From: Glandiceps talaboti
Lineage: Eukaryota; Hemichordata; Enteropneusta; Spengelidae
Direction of reading: 5' to 3'
Assembly (NCBI RefSeq): GCF_964340395.1
Contig: NC_135562.1
Location: forward strand, 8,415,134-8,479,133
DNA length: 64,000 nt
Numbering within the stretch: the first letter of the stretch is position 1; each line of letters starts with the position of its first letter. Positions 14,608-23,678 of the stretch are shown here, piece by piece. The translations under genes and the position numbers were made by a program. The notes under the pieces are model-generated. The model saw only the letters and a list, made by a program, of their open reading frames with translations, searched no databases and was not told the origin of the DNA.

Positions 14608-17600
14608 CTGGTATGAAAAATGTAAAAAATGGAGCAAATTTTTTTTTTAAATGTTGATTGCTTTAAACATTACACTACAAGACATGAGAATATCAATGAA
14701 TGATATATCTTGATAATTATTTCATTTACTCAAAACTAACAAAAATGATAAAATTTCTACACAAGATAGTGTAAAGTAACACAATTGTGGCCAACAAGAA
14801 AACTAAACTGCCTACATTAAGACTTTTAAACTTATTTCAGTCTTTGGCTTACCACATGGATCAAGACTGAACACTGAGGGCGCACTACATAAAGTGAAAC
14901 TCCGGCAAAATAATGGAAAACAACATTCATTTAGAGGAGGAGGTTCCGACCTAAACAAACAAACAAACAAACAAACAAACAAAAGTTTGTTTATTGAGCT
15001 AGACATTGTGTGACTATCCCCCCCTAGGAGTAATTTCTGCAGAAGAAACTTCTGCACGTATTGAACTAAAAATAAACCAGCACTGAAAAACATACAACTT
15101 ACGGTACCTTACACATTTGTTCATACTTACATCAATGCTAGATTTTTTATCAAAGGCTCCAAGTGGATGTACATGGTCGTACAGTATGATTACACCAACC
15201 ATAACTCGCAGACAGAACAGTATTGTGTCGTCATTTTCAAAACGAGAACGATGTACACTGAAAAGAAATAAATTTCAATTAATTTTCTTCATAATATGTT
15301 TGATTTCAGATCAATGGTGTCACCATTAAAGGGGCACAAGCTGAGTTTATACATGTTTAGGTGTAGTTTTTACTGCATATTTAAAAGGTACTCATAGTAT
15401 TGTCCTTACTGAAGTAAACTTAACCAACACTTGCAATTGACTAAATTGAATCTGACCCGATCACATTAACATGAAATTAGAATTTGAAGAGCATTAAACG
15501 TCCATCATCTTGTGCCTACTTTACTTTCTTCTGATTACTAAGAACATTATGCATGTATCAATGTGTTTTCTGTGTGCTGGGGTATCCTATTATTTGCCAA
15601 CATGGGTGTCCCAAACTGTAGATGCAGGGGCATTGACCTACAGTAGACACATGTCCCAAACAGTGCCTATTTGAAGCAAGCACAGCGTGGCAACAATAGA
15701 AAACATTTTATGATCAAAATGACGCTTCTAAACAGTAAGATAACGATATGTCAGAAAATATATAACTAATACTTACTCGTGTTCTAACATGGTCTTACAT
15801 ACAGCTGCCATAGTACTCAACAAATCTGTCGTATTCTCTATCGGAAGATTTTTATTCTGAGCGAAAAAAGAGAGAAAAGAGTCATTTCCCGTGTTTTCCA
15901 CCACAAAAAATAGTCTAGAGACCGTTGGGTGTAGATTCTAAATTCTATTCAGAGAGATCTTCAGATTCAACCCTAATAGTCGATTTCCAATTCCAAGATG
16001 TATTGCGCTAGCGGACATCGCTTATGTTGTTACATTTAGTCTTGTTTTGTCTTTATTATGTTTGAAATAGCATTTTTATCAGGAAATGATGCGGCATGTT
16101 GACCTCTTTGATTATGAGTGATTTTATAGAACCAGGACTAAATGTCATCAATGATAGCGAGGGATTTTACGGGTGAACCCAGGGTACGGCCAGGTGACAT
16201 TCCCTGGGTAGAGCATGCAAACCCCTCAGCAGGTACACAATACATGGCACTGTATGGAGAGGCATGCAATGCATCTTGGAACGGGCCACAGGTCTATCTA
16301 TGGCTAGTCTCTAGACTACACCAATAATACCTTGGTTATCACTTCATTTCTCAGAAAACTTACGCTGAATATTTCAAACTAAACAAAACTATGATAAGAA
16401 ATATGTTTACTCTCAAATTGCATAAATTGAGATGATACTCAGAAATTGGACAACTGGATTTGATCATGAACTTAGATGAATATTAACACAGCTTTATACG
16501 TTGCATTTACTCAACTTATAACACCATTGTAAATGTTTCTTTGATGGTTTTCTTTATCTCAAAGGCAAAACACATGAAAGAGATATCATAACACTCTTAA
16601 TGCAGCCATCGGTTCACTATAAGTTAGATGCAAACTAAATCTATTCTTCTTCAATGTGGTAGATTACACAAGTGGGTGATAGCAGTTCCTCTGTTGTGTG
16701 ATTCTAATCACCTGTGATCAAGATAGTGTAAACATTGGAAGTCCCAAAACAGCATTGCAAGTTTATGGAACTCTAGATAAATAATAGCCGCCTCCCTACT
16801 ACTAGAAACTATAATCATACCAATGTCCATTCAATAGCTTATCACTTGTTTCAACATTTTGCGACAATAGGTTAAGTTTGTGTCTATCTTAGTAAACCTG
16901 AAGGCGCAATATTACCAGAGTAAATAACAACAATAAATAACAACAAAAATGTGGTATTTATCTTACCTCTGCAACAAATTTTGTAGTAGCATCACTTAAC
17001 ATTTTTAACATCGGTGTTGCTTGGGCGTAAAAGAGAGACATACGATTGGCCATTTCGTTGTTAACGTCGAATGGATCTGGTTGTAAATCCTAACATAGAA
17101 GGAATGACGTAAAATTTACAAATGGGAAGGTTTTCTGTCAGTTTTACCACAGACGCTTGAGGAATAATATTTTATTTATTACATATGTACCACAGATTAC
17201 TTGCACTGGTGTGCGCGCATGCAGTGGTATTTTCCCCACCGTGCAAGATCGAAAACATTATTGCATACCTGCATGCGGATGATATGCAAATGAGGACACA
17301 GTTGTTCACTACACATGAAATGATGTCATCGCGTTTAACGATATCTGCGATTTTTTATGGAACTTTCTCGTTTCAGATAATTGATACACTCATGAATGTA
17401 CGACTGCAGAAAACACTGCAGGCACTTGTGCAAATACACTGAGTACACCACACTTGCACTCACGTGTTATGGGGTTCTGTCATAATCTTTGACGGTTTTA
17501 AATAAATACAATTTCTGTTCATCATAAATGACTTTGAAAACTATTAATAATAACTGAATGACAAGTTTGATGCAAAGATGGGGGTGGGGTGGGATTGACG

Positions 17601-20600
17601 GGGGAGCGGGTGAATGTTAGTGTCTTGAGTGAGACTGGAAAGAGCACGAGATACTTACATATATAGAGAGACATAGGGAGAATGGGGGGGGGGGAGAGGA
17701 GGAAGTTATTTATTTACTAACCTTATTAGCCATTTTCATTCTACTAAGTGTTCGCCTGTAGTAACTAAAGTCGTTCTGTATAGCAGGATTTATCATCTGT
17801 CAACACAAGAAAAGTTATCCAAATATTGTCAATTACCTTTATGTACATATTGATATTCTTACCCTGTTATCTGTACTGTACATAACATGTATGTATTTTG
17901 GCACTTAAAAAAATTGGTAGAATGCCAATTTAGAAGGTGTCTGGCACACGTTATTTTGGTGGACAATGTAAGGGGAAGGTAGAGACTACTTGTAAATAAC
18001 TCAATGACATCAGTCCCATTGTATTCAGTGCATTGTTGTTGACATCTTTCACAACGGCTGAATTCAGAAATATGACAACTTGTAAAGTTAAGTGGGACTG
18101 ATGCAAAAGCTTTTGCACATATTGCACATAAATAAATCCCGCCCCAAAAAACATACGACTGCGAAACTTTATTGCAATCATACAGATATATTTAGTACAG
18201 AGACTTTGAGAAGATTATTGCACTGATGATGTGCTTGGCATGTTATCATGGCAATTATAATTAATTAATTAATCAATTAATTAATTAATATAGCACTTGC
18301 TTGCTACAAAAGTGAGGTTGAAGATGAATACCATTTTCTACTTGTTTGTTCCTTTTTTTGACCACTTCAGAACCAAGTATATTCCAAGAATCATTTTTTG
18401 AGTCGCCTAGTGAATGTCAATTCCTAAATCTATTGATATCTGATGACATTGTTATTATACAAAGGTTTGCGGTTTATTTATTTCACACAATGAAATAAGG
18501 AAGTGTACGAACATATTTGATTATTGTACATTTTAATATATTTTCCTGTCAATATGTTTAAACTTTTTTTGTACATCATATTAAGGGCTGATGGCCTAGA
18601 ATTATACAAAATAAAGACCTCTCTATATATACAAAAGTAGCAGTGTCCAAACATGCTGAACTGTCAATTGGGAAATTCAAAGATTTTTTATCAAAATTTG
18701 ACTGCTTCAGCACCACTTGAAAAACAATACCTGTTTATTGTTGTAGTCATAGAAAATATGAAACTGAGAGAGAAAAGCTAAGTACTGGAACAAAATTATG
18801 GGACATAACTGTAACTGTAATTTACTGCACAATGACTTGGCAATTGGTTGACAGCCTGTAATGTTGTTGTTGTTCAACTTACCTTAAGTTCATCAAATTT
18901 CAATGTGAAATGTAAGATTTCTGCAAACTGTTTGGCTAGGGCTTGTTGTGTTTCCAAGTGTTGTGTTGGGGTCATTTGAGGACTACACAGTGCATGGAGT
19001 AACTGTGGTACCACTGCCTCTGTAATGAACAACCAATGAACAACAATTGTAGTTTATTATCGCTTGTGCATATATTGAGTTCACTGGGGAAAACCTTTTG
19101 GTATACCATTCCCAGGGGTGGTTTATCGCTATTATATTATACCAATATATTGAAAATATCGGAAACAAGATAAGACGCAATGTTTTCTGGTTTCATTTGT
19201 GCCCCATCCCTGCACGGACTGCAACGTTCGTAGACGAACAGTGAACATCAAAATTTGGATGCGTGCCAACTGTGCATTATCGCTCATTTTAGACGCGCTA
19301 GTTCGATGTCTAGACCAATCAGATCTCTCGATTTGCGCCATCAATATACTGGTATAATATAATTCTAGATTTACAATTGGTTTCCATGGTAACTGGCTGG
19401 CATGTCACTCACCCATCATGAAATTTCCATAGTGTAACACTGATTGAATCCATCGATTATATAACATTTCTATCATACACCTGTGAGGGCGCTATCAAAG
19501 TACTTCATTCCTTGCTTGATACATAATATATTTTAATTTTTTTGAAACCTATAGAAACAGTTATGACTTTGGTGGTAACAATATGAGTATGATCTTGTGG
19601 GGTAAAGGCCAAGATAAGTTTGTATCTACCGTACTTCATAGTTTGGTTTTTTCTCTTTCTATACGTTGAATAAATAGAATTTATTATCGCACACAAAAAC
19701 AATCAAACCAAATGACAAAATAGTTCATTTGAAATACAACATAATACACATTAGGTGTTTTTCCAGGAGTTTTTGACTCAAAGTTGTTCACATACACAGA
19801 CAGACACAGACATACACACATACAGACAGACACTTCACTATGCCTATACCACTACTGAACTCATTCAGAAGTGCTATAAACAGTAGATATGAAAAACAGT
19901 AAACAAAGCAAAGAGTCCTTTTCCCCATCAAATTACAGACGGATCACATTTCTCTATAAAATAGATTCTAAAATAAAATTCTTCCCAAATCTAAAATTCC
20001 CAAATACGGCAAATTCAAAGATCTCCACAGAGCAATACCAAATAACTTACAACGTGAGGAACAGTATACCAAACTTCGTTAAATGGGGACACATTGAAAA
20101 ACAAAAGAAAATACATTACATGCAATTGAGGGCGCTATTCATAATTCTATGGTACAGCCTAACACAAAGTAGCCACTATATATATATGTATGACAGCATA
20201 ATAAATAAAACTTACCTAAACTAAACGAATAATCATAATATTTTTTAAGTCTGGCAACTAATGGTCCAACTGCATTCCATGCTATTTGCTGTAGTTCATC
20301 GTTACTTGGATTTGATATTGCCTGTGAGAGGAAAGAACAGAAAATAACTATTCAGCTATACACTTGCATTAATCAAAATGGAATCCCCAAAACATGTTAC
20401 CATGGTTACAAACACAATGAAGCTCACTAAAATGTGAATCCTTCAATATCAACTTTCTAGTTGTAGGTGGAATTTTTCTACTTTGCCCTTTGTATAACAC
20501 TTGGCAACTGCAAATGTTGGGGAAAATTCTTCCATTTCAACTTTGGTGGCGATTATTTCAGAGTTGCTCTCCAGGGTAATGTAACATGGAAGCTGAGTTC

Positions 20601-23600
20601 CCTTGCAAGTTGTGAGTACTATTGTAATAACTGACAAGTGTATATGCATGTCAAGCTATCTGTCGTAAAGACGTCAAATTTATCAACAGACATCATTTTA
20701 TGTCAGTTTTGTTCCTCTTATGTCAAAAGTTCCGCCTACAGGAGATGATGACAAGTCCTTCCTGGCCTAAAAATCAGAGACTGTTGAAATTCTGACGTGG
20801 TACTTGCAGAAAAATTCCACTGAGATCTCTGTCACATAGAATGTTTGAATAGTTCAGTTCCTTCACTATATGTAGTTATAGATACATTTATACAGTTTTT
20901 AGCAACCAAACGCAAAAACTTTGAAGACTTCAACTTATGTGTTATTTGATTGTTAGTTTGCTGTCTGTCCAATTCAAAATAAATTAACAAACCATCAAAA
21001 ATTCATTATATGTACACAATTTTGAAAGAAAACGTTTTGGTGGGAACTGTTCATGCACTTTTCTGTCTGTTTGTCTGAAGTAAATTGATAAATCAATCAG
21101 TTGTACAAATTTTGTAACTAGAATATTTAGTGGAAACAGTTTACTATCATTCTGTTTACTGCATCCAAAATGAGTTGATAAATCTACAAGAATTTATCAA
21201 TTTCACAAATTTTTGAAGTGTAAATTTTGGCGGGAAAAGTTGACTCACATCTCGTATTTCTTCCCCTGCTCCAGTATAGTGTTGTAAATCATCTAATATT
21301 CTAACAGAGTACACCAAGACACTATTTACAACCTGCCATACTTCAAACTCTGGATGTGTCGGTTGTGCATCTACAAAAAACAAACAAACAAATCAAATAT
21401 GTTAGGAACATGTAGTAAGAACAATGTGAGGCATCACAAAAACATCATCAAGTTTGACTATCTTCAGCTCGTAAGTAACGCTGCAAATTCTTTAGCTTAG
21501 GTAGCTAAACACATCTGTTTTACATTTTAGATAATCTATATTTTATTCACCAACTGAGTGACTTTTTGTAAGGGCACTACAGAAAATAAATGTTCTTCAG
21601 AATCCAGTCTAACAGTATTGCACTAAAAGTGTTTCAATTCTACCATTACAATGGGGATCTTGCTTTCATACTTGCTAAGTGGTACTACAAAACAGGATTA
21701 GATTTTCTAAATTCTGTTCAGGAATTGTAACAATTATAAGGTACTGAATGTACACCAGTTTCCAATTCTGATAATTGGTCACGACGGTACCCATAGAACT
21801 AAAAATACCTACATATAACTCAATTATACAGAGGTCGTGTGTTGCAGAGTTAGTGAAAATTACTTTTCTAGGCTTCCCCCAATCTGTTCTTGGCAAAATT
21901 AATGAATGTATACCAATGACACAGACTATATGAGATTGTTACATTTATTTTTCAAGTTCCTGTACTAAATATTAGCACACATTCATAGACAAATTTCAAG
22001 TCCCCCTGACATTTCATGTGATGTAAAGACTCCATAATACTGTTCACATCAAACTATGAAATGATATGAAATACAATTCTCTGTACTTCCAACATGCTGT
22101 GCTAAGTATTATTAATCCAATTCATTAATTTACTTTCCCTGTTTGTAACAAGTTCTGCTTGTAAATGCCTGCATGTGACTGGTTGTACACTGAATACTAT
22201 AAACTATATGTTTACTTGACAAACAATACACTTCCTAGATTTCCCTCTGCCATGTAGTTTCCATATTATTTCAAACATACCACTGGAACTAACCAAATGA
22301 TTACCAAACTACAGTTTCTACTAATCAATCCCTGGGTGAAGTAGAAACTAAAGTTCTCTACGACCTTTGAACTCAACCAATAATGCAATATTAGTTTTGT
22401 GATCATGTGACTTTTTATTGGTTGTAAATTCTTCCCAAGTGATCTGACCTCTGATGACCCCTGTCAGTGCCTCTTAAGTAACCCGTCAACAAAGCGTTCA
22501 TTTTATACCTCACAGGATTTGACGACATGTGTGTTTTACTTGTATTTCTGCAGGGTAAAATAGACAGCCTGTTAGCGGTGTACTAACAAGCTCTTAAGGC
22601 ATATCACAGTATTGCAGACTTGTCAGGTACCTTTAAGTTTACAGACAGATTTTATAACTTTTGGATGTAAAGTATAAAAACATGACAGATAAAAAATGGG
22701 TATGCATATGAATGTTAGAAATGTGACATCAAAGATAAAAACGGTAGACAGGTTAAGTAGAGAGGTTACAGCTATGAGTTGCAACACAGCTCAGAGTTAA
22801 AGCTTTTCTAGTACTAATGAGAAAAACATTGTACACTATATATATGCAAAATCTGAAGGTGAAACATCCACAAGCTTCTAACCAGTTTGAAGGGGTGTTT
22901 AATGATTAAAACAACTTTACTGTGGTTTTTTCAATCTGAAAAATAGCACCAATGGCATTGTAGCACAACATGTCAATCCACCCTTGTGCAATATACACCA
23001 TCATTTTAGTGTGCTATGTGTAGTTTCTTCATTCTGGGTGATTTTGTCATCCCCATTTTCATCTTTGCAGTACTCAACATCATTTGACAGTTGCTATGGG
23101 CAAGGTCTTGTTGCTAGGCTTATTTGAATACATTTTTTGAATGTTTATTTATTGCTTCCCCATTCCTATTTTTATCTTTGCAATATACACTATCCTTTGG
23201 CTGTTGCTATGGACAAGGTCTTGTTGCCAAATAAATTTGCACTTTGTTTGAATGTTTATCCACTTGCCCACCCTTTCCTGTTTTTATCTTTGCAATATAT
23301 ACCATATGACTGTTGCTACTGGCATGGTCTTGTTGCTAGGTGTATTTACAAACACATTTTGTATGTTTAGTTATTTGCCCATCCATCCCTGTTGTTACCT
23401 CTGCAATATACACCACATGACTATTGCTATGAGTGTGGCCTTGTTGCTAGGCATATTTGTATACATTTTAAAATGTTTATTCACTTGCCTTCTCATTCCT
23501 ACTCTTATCTTTGCAATATACATCATCATTTTAGGGGTCAACTTAAATAAAGAAACTACAGAAAATACTTTGAGTAAATGCTGTTACTTACTTTCAAAAT

Positions 23601-23664
23601 CTAAAAATACATCGATTCTGGAAGCACTGTCATCTTTGGAGAGAATCTTTAACAGGTTGCCCAT
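14473..23664 (-). CDS. CYRI: CYRI (FAM49), CYFIP-related RAC1 interactor; complete coding region in nine exons
   Basis: The joined exons (23592-23664, 21249-21370, 20216-20321, 18883-19019, 17722-17796, 16967-17089, 15777-15856, 15131-15257, 14473-14607) total 978 nt: 325 codons plus TAG. Vertebrate CYRI-A/B are 323-324 residues. Every junction has GT-AG borders and matching phase. Recognised family blocks are MGNLLK at the N-terminus, [78 protein letters not shown] and [11 protein letters not shown]. Established for the family: an all-helical CYFIP-like RAC1-binding domain (CYRI/DUF1394), N-myristoylation at Gly2, binding of RAC1-GTP through the arginine pair in the YYRR block, and restraint of SCAR/WAVE-driven lamellipodia. 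Both arginines fall at positions 160 and 161 here, and Gly2 is present, so membrane anchoring and RAC1 binding are inferred to be intact. Nothing is truncated or frameshifted. Whether the species has a second paralogue cannot be seen. Confidence 0.97.
14952..14985. repeat. (AAAC)n microsatellite in CYRI intron 8
   Basis: About eight aaac units. Confidence 0.95.
15035..15095. repeat. Dispersed repeat fragment, copy 1 (CYRI intron 8)
   Basis: gcagaagaaacttctgcac followed by gtattgaac, aaataaacc and aaaaacatac; the same order is found at 18096-18165. The shared minus-strand frame MFF-AG---VQYVQK is a product of this repeat. Confidence 0.6.
15131..15257 (-). CDS. CYRI: CYRI coding exon 8 (residues 239-281)
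   Basis: Acceptor tcttttcag supplies one base that completes Asp239. The frame then reads [18 protein letters not shown] and [17 protein letters not shown], ending KKSSID at donor gtaagt. The [13 protein letters not shown] block is near invariant in the family. Vertebrates have TPEYRSRF where this protein has HDVHRSRF. Confidence 0.96.
15777..15856 (-). CDS. CYRI: CYRI coding exon 7 (residues 213-238)
   Basis: An 80-nt exon after acceptor cgctcag reading [20 protein letters not shown] then KTMLEH plus two bases, with donor gtaagt. It matches the vertebrate [21 protein letters not shown] block. Confidence 0.94.
15911..16318. mobile_element. Putative MITE, family E (CYRI intron 6)
   Basis: Bounded by the perfect 12-bp inverted repeat tagtctagagac / gtctctagacta. 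The interior includes an open 61-codon frame (16142-16327) with no recognisable motif. It lies between coding exons 7 and 6 of CYRI. Its termini resemble those of families B, C and D. Confidence 0.55.
16967..17089 (-). CDS. CYRI: CYRI coding exon 6 (residues 172-212)
   Basis: A 123-nt phase 0/0 exon between acceptor tatgttag and donor gtaaga. A variable start ([10 protein letters not shown]) is followed by the conserved [19 protein letters not shown] and [11 protein letters not shown], equivalent to the vertebrate [19 protein letters not shown] block. Confidence 0.95.
17185..17442 (+). other. CpG-richer frame with weak reverse-transcriptase-like ADDMQ motif
   Basis: An 85-codon frame inside CYRI intron 5 contains [10 protein letters not shown], reminiscent of the YADDMQ catalytic box of CR1/L2-type non-LTR retrotransposons, with His where Tyr is expected. 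Nothing else of the family is recognisable. The base composition differs from the flanks. A chance match is quite possible. Confidence 0.12.
17580..17610 (+). other. G-rich tract, G-quadruplex motif (CYRI intron 5)
   Basis: gggggtggggtggg followed by gggggagcggg within 31 bp. A second poly-G run follows at about 17685-17693. Confidence 0.6.
17722..17796 (-). CDS. CYRI: CYRI coding exon 5 (residues 147-171, RAC1-binding arginines)
   Basis: A 75-nt exon between acceptor gttgacag and donor gttagt. It encodes [15 protein letters not shown] followed by [10 protein letters not shown]. The two arginines of SYYRR are residues 160 and 161 of the joined protein, the same numbers as the RAC1-contact arginines of vertebrate CYRI-B. 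The exon begins and ends in phase 0. Its conservation is the strongest functional indicator in the window. Confidence 0.96.
18096..18165. repeat. Dispersed repeat fragment, copy 2 (CYRI intron 4)
   Basis: gcaaaagcttttgcac, attgcac, aaataaatcc, aaaaaacatac: the same order as copy 1 at 15035. Confidence 0.6.
18256..18290. repeat. (TTAA)n near-palindrome
   Basis: Alternating ttaattaa units with one atcaat interruption. Confidence 0.9.
18883..19019 (-). CDS. CYRI: CYRI coding exon 4 (residues 101-146)
   Basis: Acceptor cattacag precedes AG|GCA, completing Glu101. The frame reads [20 protein letters not shown] then [20 protein letters not shown] and FDELK, followed by donor gtaagt. The second half is nearly identical to vertebrate CYRI, while the loop before TPTQHLE differs (CSPQM), which is usual for this family. 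The exon leaves in phase 0. Confidence 0.95.
19380..19393. promoter_or_regulatory. Exact RFX X-box match in CYRI intron 3
   Basis: GTTTCCATGGTAAC fits GTTNCCATGGNAAC. Flanks are unrelated to those of the sites at 14433 and 36652. Confidence 0.45.
20216..20321 (-). CDS. CYRI: CYRI coding exon 3 (residues 66-100)
   Basis: Starts after acceptor ctctcacag with [10 protein letters not shown] and continues through [19 protein letters not shown], equivalent to the vertebrate AI-HP-DEKLQ and AWGAVVPLV-KLKKFYEFS segment. It ends one base into a Glu codon at donor gtaagt. The 106-nt exon is phase 0 in and phase 1 out. Confidence 0.95.
20396..20409. promoter_or_regulatory. X-box-like site (one mismatch) in CYRI intron 2
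   Basis: GTTACCATGGTTAC. Confidence 0.35.
21249..21370 (-). CDS. CYRI: CYRI coding exon 2 (residues 25-65)
   Basis: Acceptor ttttttgtag precedes AT|GCA. The split codon joins the A of exon 1 to give Asn25, restoring the family motif FLDFENAQPT. The frame continues through [10 protein letters not shown] and [17 protein letters not shown], matching the vertebrate ILEDLQ-Y-GAG-EIR block, then donor gtgagt. Length is 122 nt and the exon ends in phase 0. Confidence 0.95.
21945..22151. mobile_element. Family A element, second copy (CYRI intron 1)
   Basis: aagtccccctgacatttcat, ccaacatgctgtgctaag, tattattaatccaattcatt and ccctgtttgtaac match the right half of the 745-1043 element. The left arm is degraded. 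Confidence 0.65.
22152..22970. other. CYRI intron 1 interior, nothing identified
   Basis: AT-rich intronic DNA between the family A copy and the 112-bp tandem array; no motif supportable. Confidence 0.5.
22980..23535. repeat. About 112-bp tandem repeat next to CYRI exon 1
   Basis: Five to six copies. tttgcaatatacacc-type starts lie near 22988, 23067, 23179, 23293, 23402 and 23514 (spacings 79, 112, 114, 109, 112). Each full unit has gttgctatgg-acaaggtcttgttgc and atgtttatt-acttgccca. The plus-strand frames at 23137-23677 are products of this array. Confidence 0.88.
23592..23664 (-). CDS. CYRI: CYRI coding exon 1 (residues 1-24, start codon)
   Basis: The reading frame starts [10 protein letters not shown] and ends at FLDFE plus one base (phase 1), followed by donor gtaagt (86-91 of the 23500s). 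The start is fixed by the family-invariant Met-Gly-Asn-Leu-Leu and a good Kozak context (GCCATGG). Gly2 is the predicted myristoylation site. A pyrimidine-rich acceptor ending in cag lies at 23679-23681, so this exon probably carries a short 5' UTR from 23678 and at least one noncoding exon lies further right. The start codon sits in GTTGCC-CAT-GGCAAC, an inverted repeat that fits the RFX X-box pattern with a 3-bp spacer. Confidence 0.96.
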
Positions 23665-23678
23665 GGCAACAGGCTAGT

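Noticed and set aside
19889-20224. 111-codon plus-strand frame in CYRI intron 3
   Set aside because: Asn/Lys/Ile/Ser-rich composition expected of AT-rich noise, no motif, and it ends antisense to the exon 3 donor.
23656-23670. X-box palindrome over the CYRI start codon as a dedicated regulatory site
   Set aside because: Kozak GCCATGG plus the invariant GGCAAC codons for Gly-Asn already force most of this palindrome, so it is not independent evidence.
23137-23677. Plus-strand frames of 77 and 141 codons opposite CYRI exon 1
   Set aside because: They run through the 112-bp tandem array and then antisense to a proven coding exon.
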